Source: Chryseobacterium camelliae (GTDB lineage: Bacteria; Bacteroidota; Bacteroidia; Flavobacteriales; Weeksellaceae). From it: a DNA stretch of 64,000 nt. Positions 58,968 to 64,000 of this stretch are shown here, piece after piece. The translations under genes were made by a program, and so were the position numbers. The notes beneath the pieces are model-generated. The model was not told the origin of the DNA. It saw only the letters and a program-made list of their open reading frames with translations, and made no database searches. The stretch spans positions 2,418,001-2,482,000 of the forward strand of contig NZ_JAUTAL010000001.1 of the NCBI RefSeq assembly GCF_030818575.1, read 5' to 3'. Each line of letters starts with the position of its first letter. Position 1 is the stretch's first letter.

Positions 58968-59354
58968 TTAGTTCTCAATAACAGGCAAACATGGGCTTAA
59001 AATCACATCTGTAAATTCTTCAACTGTTCCCTTTGATAATCTGATTACAAAATAATTATTGCTGTGGCTCCCTTCTTGGTCTCTATAGAAAATTACTCCA
59101 TACGAAGCTGGTAGAACTTTTGCAATCAGGCTTAATAAAGCTTTTATATCTTCTAAAATACCATTCTCATGATTTGTTACAGCGATTAATGACAGAACAT
59201 AATTTTCGTTGCAATTTACAATTTTAGCAAACTGCGAAGAATTATTATATTTATCAATACACTCATCTAAAAAAATTATTTGTTCTTTTAATTTAAGAAA
59301 ATTTTCTTCATAAGAATCAAATGATAAAGTAATCCAACCTTTATATTCAAACAT
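58968..59354 (-). CDS. Imm7-like immunity protein
   Basis: A 128-residue cytosolic protein. The start MFEYKGWITLSFDSYEEN, the segment YGVIFYRDQEGSHSNNYFVI (20 residues) and the end LSPCLPVIEN match my memory of the Imm7 family of polymorphic-toxin immunity proteins (GW near the N-terminus; RDDE and FLSPCxPxIED at the end). It starts 3 nt after the stop of the nuclease-tipped Rhs cassette, so it should protect against that toxin. AT-rich like the rest of the locus. Confidence 0.8.
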   Translation of the reverse strand: MFEYKGWITLSFDSYEENFLKLKEQIIFLDECIDKYNNSSQFAKIVNCNENYVLSLIAVTNHENGILEDIKALLSLIAKVLPASYGVIFYRDQEGSHSNNYFVIRLSKGTVEEFTDVILSPCLPVIEN

Positions 59355-59357
59355 ATA

Positions 59358-60296
59358 TTAATATTTTATTTCAAGTTTCACATTGTATCTCTTAGAATAT
59401 TCACTTAGCTTATTTATTACTTCTTGTGCAGGTTTTGAATCAAATTTATAGTAGACCCCCCTTCCGGTAGCTTTTGCATCTTCAAACGTTGCTTTTGCTT
59501 GATTTCTAAAAGATTTGCCAAATGAGCTCGTAAGCCCAGGCTTATGCTGTCCAATCCAAGTATCGGAGATAGCATCATACTCTCTGTTTGAATATCTGAA
59601 TCTAGCTTGAGCTTTTCCTCCAATTTCCTTAGCTAATTCATGAGCACCTTTGTCAAATTTCATATTCGTCGGTAAAACATCAAATAAAGATTGTGAAAAA
59701 GCTTTTCTTGCAATAGCACCAACACCTTCTAAGGCCCCCCAAATCACTAAATTCTTAGTTGCTCCAGCTCCTTCTTGCTCATATTTTTGAGCTGCAGTTT
59801 CATTTCCTCTGCTTCTCCAGTAAGATTGCATTTCCATGCTATGATAAGCACTCCCAACTTCGTATGCAAGCATAAATCTTGTTCCCAATCCACCTGTAAG
59901 GAAACCATCCGTAAGGCCTGCTGCAATCATATTAATTTCTTTAGTTAACTCCAAATATTGACCAGCAACCTGTGATCTCGTTTCAGAGTTATCTCCATAT
60001 ATATTATAACTTAATGACTGCTTCCCATTAGGATCAATATATTTAATGGGATTCTGATAACAATAAATATATGGATTAAGATTACCCTGATTATAAACCC
60101 CACCATTATGCTCACCATCACCGTAAAACTGACTTTGCATTACAGGATCGTATACCGCCAGCGGATCCACACCATACCAGATGCTCAGTCTAGGATTATA
60201 ATACCTTGCGCCATAGTAATAAAGAGCGGTTTCGCTGTCTAATTCTTTCGCATTAAACTTATACGGGTTGCTGTAAACTGTTCGCTCCTGATGCAT
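59358..60296 (-). CDS. Orphan Rhs cassette 2: Rhs core plus nuclease-fold toxin tip
   Basis: 312 residues from the first ATG (60296). The Rhs-like frame extends upstream to about 60318 (LLFGETRV) but stops at a TAA soon after, so the Rhs shell is missing. Core: NPYKFNAKELDSETALYYYG (20 residues) and RLSIWYGVDPLA, then pretoxin PIKYIDPNGKQS. The C-terminal 100 residues (FDKGAHELAKEIGGKAQARF; REYDAISDTWIGQHKPG; YYKFDSKPAQEVINKL) resemble restriction-endonuclease-fold toxins, with E/D and QxK-like QHK residues as catalytic candidates. Its immunity gene follows at 3 nt. Probably a silent donor cassette or an independently translated toxin; the first is likelier. Confidence 0.78.
   Translation of the reverse strand: MHQERTVYSNPYKFNAKELDSETALYYYGARYYNPRLSIWYGVDPLAVYDPVMQSQFYGDGEHNGGVYNQGNLNPYIYCYQNPIKYIDPNGKQSLSYNIYGDNSETRSQVAGQYLELTKEINMIAAGLTDGFLTGGLGTRFMLAYEVGSAYHSMEMQSYWRSRGNETAAQKYEQEGAGATKNLVIWGALEGVGAIARKAFSQSLFDVLPTNMKFDKGAHELAKEIGGKAQARFRYSNREYDAISDTWIGQHKPGLTSSFGKSFRNQAKATFEDAKATGRGVYYKFDSKPAQEVINKLSEYSKRYNVKLEIKY
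60040..60275. repeat. Rhs core repeat, copy 2
   Basis: Near-identical to copies 1 and 3 in its middle (about 60208-60262). Its right edge departs at about 60276, where the copies continue as TATTTTCCGG but this one as AACTGTTCGC. Confidence 0.8.
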
Positions 60297-60411
60297 TACC
60301 CTGGTCTCTCCAAAAAGTAATTTTAAGAGGCTATATAATATTTATAACCAAATATTATCATAAGGTATAAGTTTCATATATGAAAAAATTATCGTACAAA
60401 TACTCATCTTT

Positions 60412-60924
60412 TCATTCATAAATCAAACTATCTTTTGGACTTAAAACTCGTATAACTTTGTAAATTTTATAATTTCCATCAAAGAAAAAACGAATACCTG
60501 TCCCTCCGGAATTAGAAGTATATAAATATTTGTTAGGATTAATCTGTTTTATAGATACTTTTACTTTACCATCAAAAGAAGGCATAGGTACAGGGATATC
60601 ATAAGTGTAATTATCATTATATAGAACTAATACTTTTTTATAATCTCTAATACTGTCATTAGTAATTAAATCAACATCTTCATAATATCCATCTTTTTTC
60701 TTAATCATATAATTTTTTGATGTATAATTTTTCCCATTTTCATAAGTCGTTAAAATCCATTGAATTCCATCAGAATTATAGGTAAAAAGGATAGTGTTTT
60801 TAGATTCAATATTATTCTTTAATAAGACCTTCTGATCCTTATTCTTTCCACAAGAAAGGATGAAGAAAAACAATCCAAAAATTAAAACTCTAATTTTTCT
60901 TATAGCTTTTATAACTTTTCTCAT
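60412..60924 (-). CDS. Hypothetical lipoprotein in the Rhs locus
   Basis: About 170 residues from ATG 60924 (MRKVIKAIRKIRVLIFG). The N-terminus is basic, then hydrophobic, ending in a lipobox (FFILSC), so the protein is anchored facing the periplasm. The rest is Lys/Tyr/Asn-rich and beta-like, with no family recognised. It overlaps the 86-residue ORF by 35 nt and lies between two toxin units, so it may be the immunity protein of a degraded cassette. It ends before the orphan cassette 2. Confidence 0.65.
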   Translation of the reverse strand: MRKVIKAIRKIRVLIFGLFFFILSCGKNKDQKVLLKNNIESKNTILFTYNSDGIQWILTTYENGKNYTSKNYMIKKKDGYYEDVDLITNDSIRDYKKVLVLYNDNYTYDIPVPMPSFDGKVKVSIKQINPNKYLYTSNSGGTGIRFFFDGNYKIYKVIRVLSPKDSLIYE

Positions 60925-61150
60925 AATGTTTAAGTTTTGCATCAAAAATTTGTTTGTATTTAGGATTTCTTTTTATCAAGTCCTTTTTTATACTTTCAAA
61001 TTTTTTATATCCAGGATGACTTACATCCTGATCCCTTAGAGAAATATGGTCATTATTACCATTAGCGGTTGTTTGTTGATATTCTTCAAAACTTTTAAGA
61101 CCAACTTTTTTAGGTTTTTCCAAATATTTACCAAATGCATAATTCTTCAT
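60890..61150 (-). CDS. Hypothetical 86-residue protein, possible remnant of an Rhs tip
   Basis: A small basic protein (many Lys and Tyr) ending DAKLKHYEKSYKSYKKN. It has no signal peptide. The segment HISLRDQDVSHPGYKKFESI (20 residues) looks like the end of a toxin domain but I cannot assign it. No Rhs core precedes it; the region 61151-61257 holds only short fragments in other frames and a stop just upstream. It is followed by a lipoprotein with a 35-nt overlap, so a tip/immunity pair is plausible. Confidence 0.5.
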   Translation of the reverse strand: MKNYAFGKYLEKPKKVGLKSFEEYQQTTANGNNDHISLRDQDVSHPGYKKFESIKKDLIKRNPKYKQIFDAKLKHYEKSYKSYKKN

Positions 61151-61257
61151 GACCCATTACTTCCACAAGGCCTTCTTGTATAGTGCCGTCACTGGAGCCC
61201 AAATAAATATTTAAGTTTAAATTGCGAGTCATTTTTTGCAATAGACACTGCCATAAT
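61151..61257. other. Junction segment between the ankyrin lipoprotein gene and the tip remnant
   Basis: About 107 nt with short broken frames on the minus strand, less AT-rich than its surroundings. No intact gene or hairpin is seen. It may be the scar of a recombination between cassettes. Confidence 0.4.
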
Positions 61258-62046
61258 TTATAAACATCCTTTTTTCTTCAAAAGTTTTTTTATCTCAGAA
61301 TATTCTTTAACTGAATGATCAGCTTCATCATTAATCCATTCTTTCATGTAAATAGATATTTCACTATTATCATTTCCATATTTTTTATATAAAACCATTC
61401 TACAATCTGCTCCTTGTTGCAAAAGATATAGAACAATATCATAATTACGTGATAAAGTTGCTATCCCAAGTGCTGATCCAGCTTGCTTATTGTTAGTAAA
61501 GTTTATTTTTGCTCCATTCCTAATAAGGGTTTTAACTGTACGCAAATTTCCTGTGAAAGAAGCGCAAATCAATGGTGTTCTGTTTGTTTTCTGTTCCTGC
61601 TTTCCCTCGTCACATTCTATAAAATTCACTTCTGCTTTGTATCTAATCAGTTCCTCTACATACTTAGTTTTATCATCAAAACTTTCACAGGCGGTAATCA
61701 AAGGAGAGCTACAATGCATTAAATCAGCAATATTTGGATTTGCACCTAGTTTTAATAGTTCTTTGAAGCCCTTATAGTTATCATTATAAATACTAAGATT
61801 CAAAAGGGTATTTCCATATTTTTTTTCCTGATAATTGATTATTTGAGGATTTTTTTTTACTTCTTCATCTATTCTATCCACATCATCACCCCAAACAGCT
61901 TTAGCTAAATTCCAAGCAGGAGTATCCTGAAATAGTCTGTAATCTGCTCCTAAAAGGTTATTCTTATCAACTTTCTTATCTTGGTCGATTTTATTACAAG
62001 CTTCGACCATCAATAACAGTGAAAATAGTATTATGATTTTTCTCAT
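61258..62046 (-). CDS. Ankyrin-repeat lipoprotein, probable immunity protein for the Rhs lipase tip
   Basis: About 262 residues from ATG 62046 (MRKIIILFSLLL), with lipobox (MVEAC). The mature part has about five ankyrin repeats (about 65-230): YGNTLLNLSIYNDNYKGF, KELLKLGANPNIAD, TPLICASFTGNLRTVKTLIR (20 residues) and ALGIATLSRNYDIVLYLLQQ (20 residues). It starts 1 nt past the stop of the Rhs gene whose tip is a lipase. Ankyrin lipoproteins are known partners of lipase effectors of the Tle class in Proteobacteria. Hence immunity in the periplasm is the best reading, from family knowledge plus position. Confidence 0.8.
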   Translation of the reverse strand: MRKIIILFSLLLMVEACNKIDQDKKVDKNNLLGADYRLFQDTPAWNLAKAVWGDDVDRIDEEVKKNPQIINYQEKKYGNTLLNLSIYNDNYKGFKELLKLGANPNIADLMHCSSPLITACESFDDKTKYVEELIRYKAEVNFIECDEGKQEQKTNRTPLICASFTGNLRTVKTLIRNGAKINFTNNKQAGSALGIATLSRNYDIVLYLLQQGADCRMVLYKKYGNDNSEISIYMKEWINDEADHSVKEYSEIKKLLKKKGCL

Positions 62047-62047
62047 T

Positions 62048-64000
62048 TTATTTTTTGTATTTATCTGGGCTAATACCAAATTCTTTTAGTATATTGTCCA
62101 TACTATGACCATTGTAAAAGGACCCTTTAGTAGTCGGCAAGATATAATGTCTTTTTCCATTTACGTTTGGCATCAAATAGTTATTATCTTGTATATTATT
62201 AAGTGGATCTGTTGTCATTATATAAGCATCTATTTTTCCTTCTGTCCTGAAGGCTGCTGTAAATCCCCCAAACCAACCTTTCATATCAGAATTATTTTGC
62301 CCATTCAGATACTTTGTAGCTATTCCCACACCTGCAGCATTAAAGGTTATAGCTTCTCTTCTTGTAAGATTTGAATTAAGTGCAGCAAGACCACCTCCTA
62401 ATGAATGACCAGTGTAAGAAAGCTCCATATCTCCTAACTCATTTGACAGTGTAGTAGCATTTTTAGCAGATAAAGAATATTGACTTGATGCACCTAATGG
62501 TTGCGATACATCTGCAAGACCATCTTTAGCCAAATCTTCTGTACCAGCTGTTGCGTAAGTATATTCTGTTACTTTTCCATTTACTACTCTTTCATAGACC
62601 TGAGATTTAAACCCTGACTTTTGATTTTCTAATGTAATTCCAAAATCTTTTTTAGAAACTCTCCAGCCACCAATCAGAATATTATCTTTTTTGTCACCAT
62701 AAACATGTGCAGCCATTGCAGCAGCTTCCTTAGGTGTAGGCTTATAAGGCTCTCTACCATCTGGATCAGTAAAGATTATTGGATTGTTAAATGTATAAGC
62801 ATACGGACTCCAACTCGGATACTTCTCCGCTAGCGGATCCACCCCATACCAGATGCTCAACCTAGGATTATAATACCTTGCGCCATAGTAATAAAGAGCG
62901 GTTTCGCTGTCTAATTCTTTTGCATTAAACTTATACGGGTTGCTGTATTTTCCGGCTACCTGCTGCTCAATCAACGTTTCCCCGAAAGGTAAATTTACAA
63001 AAAACTGCGTTGCCTCACCATTGTCATCCGTCACAAATGTCGCGGTTCCCAAATGATCCCCATGAAGGTAATACAGGCCATTCTGAGCCGCACTGGCTTT
63101 CAGTTCCGTATCAATGCTCCGCATATCCAGGCCGGCCTTTTCAGCATAATGTTTGAAATCTGCTTCAGAATCCGGCTCAGGGTCCTGGCTTTTACCGTTG
63201 GATGAAGCATCAGCCGCTTTGTTAATTTGTCCGGAATTATCGGAAAGGCGGCTGGCTATCCTCTCGCTGCCGGCATAATAATGCTTGGTGTACTTACCGT
63301 CAGATGTTACTACCATGAACGGATTCAGATAAATAGAATAGGCGTTCAGCACCATAGATCCGTCTACCAGCGCCCCGTTCTGATACAATTTGGCCTGCTC
63401 ACCCAGGGTGTATTTTATAGCACGATCTCCTTTGTCATCATACGCATAATACTGGTACACCCCGGCTTCATCAGAATAAAATGCTTTCATACGGTCTTCC
63501 TCATCCCAGTACATAAACTTGTTGCTGTCCGGTAAAATATCTACCCCGGGATTGCCATTGTGATCATATTTGAACTGATTGTCTATACCGGTAGCCTGAT
63601 CTGTAATCCTTCCCACCTTATGCGTACCGCTTACATAACTGTAATCGTTATCGTACGTATTTAAAGGATCCGTATTGCCCTGATTGCTTACACTCTGCCG
63701 TTTTTTAACAATCCCGCTGGTAGCATTATATTCCATTGACAGGTCAAAACTGGCATTGATGCTGTTCGGGTCCGGATGCTGGTCCTTGATGCTTTTCTGT
63801 ACCATTCCCTGTGAAGAGGTTAAACGGTTCAGTGAATCATACCGGTAGGAAAAATCGTATCCTCCGCCAAGCTGATTGGGCGTTATTGTACTGCCATTGG
63901 CAATCCTTACAATATTTCCTACGAGATCATATTCATAATTGTTATCCAGAAATACGGCATAATTATCTTTCTTAAGGATGCTGTTCTGCAAAAGCCTCCT
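62048..64000 (-). CDS. Rhs-repeat polymorphic toxin with C-terminal lipase tip (5' end beyond the window)
   Basis: The frame is open to the right edge, so the start is outside. The visible 650 residues show YD-repeat units (YDLVGNIVRI, YDSLNRLTSS, YDHNGNPGVD, YAYDDKGDRAIKYT), then the Rhs core NPYKFNAKELDSETALYYYG (20 residues) and RLSIWYGVDPLA, and the pretoxin PIIFTDPDGREP. After it the tip has a class 3 lipase-like domain: GHSLGGGLAAL (GxSxG Ser), TTDPLNNIQD (Asp candidate) and NGHSMDNIL (His candidate). Rhs proteins enclose their tip in a shell and deliver it to rival cells. The secretion route is not shown here. Confidence 0.88.
   Translation of the reverse strand, partial: RRLLQNSILKKDNYAVFLDNNYEYDLVGNIVRIANGSTITPNQLGGGYDFSYRYDSLNRLTSSQGMVQKSIKDQHPDPNSINASFDLSMEYNATSGIVKKRQSVSNQGNTDPLNTYDNDYSYVSGTHKVGRITDQATGIDNQFKYDHNGNPGVDILPDSNKFMYWDEEDRMKAFYSDEAGVYQYYAYDDKGDRAIKYTLGEQAKLYQNGALVDGSMVLNAYSIYLNPFMVVTSDGKYTKHYYAGSERIASRLSDNSGQINKAADASSNGKSQDPEPDSEADFKHYAEKAGLDMRSIDTELKASAAQNGLYYLHGDHLGTATFVTDDNGEATQFFVNLPFGETLIEQQVAGKYSNPYKFNAKELDSETALYYYGARYYNPRLSIWYGVDPLAEKYPSWSPYAYTFNNPIIFTDPDGREPYKPTPKEAAAMAAHVYGDKKDNILIGGWRVSKKDFGITLENQKSGFKSQVYERVVNGKVTEYTYATAGTEDLAKDGLADVSQPLGASSQYSLSAKNATTLSNELGDMELSYTGHSLGGGLAALNSNLTRREAITFNAAGVGIATKYLNGQNNSDMKGWFGGFTAAFRTEGKIDAYIMTTDPLNNIQDNNYLMPNVNGKRHYILPTTKGSFYNGHSMDNILKEFGISPDKYKK
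62829..62968. repeat. Rhs core repeat, copy 1 (in the expressed Rhs gene)
   Basis: The source copy of the repeat shared with 60040-60275 and 58601-58869. Its middle 40 nt (GCGCCATAGTAATAAAGAGC onward) is identical in all three copies. Confidence 0.82.

Overview
The window looks like the chromosome of a member of the Bacteroidota, class Flavobacteriia, most likely Chryseobacterium or a close relative (Weeksellaceae). Four things point that way. Many genes are preceded by the Bacteroidota promoter form TTG-N17-23-TAnnTTTG, and I saw no clear Shine-Dalgarno sequences. The gene order parA-parB-DUF5683-dapB-lepB-wbqC is typical of flavobacteria. There are many short lipoproteins with a Cys lipobox. 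There are also short double-glycine-leader peptides of the kind seen in Chryseobacterium. The genus is an inference; no rRNA gene is present.

Layout. 1-8 kb: the end of an AraC regulator, lipA, an ECF sigma factor, tyrS, an esterase, an L,D-transpeptidase lipoprotein, and a divergent DUF2000/Lrp pair. 8.1-8.4 kb: three identical tRNA-Asp genes. 8.5-15.4 kb: trxA, a cysteine desulfurase, and a tightly overlapping four-gene set (UbiA-type prenyltransferase, DprE1-like oxidase, DprE2-like SDR, HAD phosphatase) resembling the mycobacterial route to polyprenyl-phospho-arabinose; then OmpA and lipocalin lipoproteins. 15.5-23.7 kb: subtilase, wbqC-like, lepB, dapB, DUF5683, parB, parA and a TonB-like gene. 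24-39.3 kb: housekeeping genes (purA, hpt, adk, obgE, two DEAD-box helicases, tatD, a polyprenyl synthase, phosphate transport) and two genes broken by frameshifts (an ABC-F ATPase and a GSCFA protein).

39.5-47.6 kb: a surface polysaccharide group (FkbM methyltransferase, flippase, two glycosyltransferases), aspartase, an amidase, and a Ser-Pro-Arg tRNA operon with a clear promoter and terminator. 47.7-49.3 kb: two paralogous four-cysteine double-glycine-leader peptides followed by an attenuator-like hairpin and a TlpA-type thioredoxin lipoprotein. 49.8-57.6 kb: a FadR-type regulator and an MFS exporter that share an operator-like palindrome, small enzymes, an OmpA lipoprotein, a LytS/LytTR two-component pair and an SDR with a Tat-like leader.

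57.8-64 kb: a polymorphic-toxin locus read on the minus strand. An Rhs protein running off the right edge ends in a lipase-type tip and is followed by an ankyrin lipoprotein, the likely immunity protein. Downstream lie displaced cassettes, two of which begin with a copy of the same Rhs core: an unassigned tip remnant with a lipoprotein, a nuclease-fold tip with an Imm7-like immunity protein, and an unrecognised tip with a frameshifted lipoprotein. The repeated core could let homologous recombination swap tips. This locus, the Cys-rich peptide operon and the DprE1-like operon are the most interesting parts of the window.
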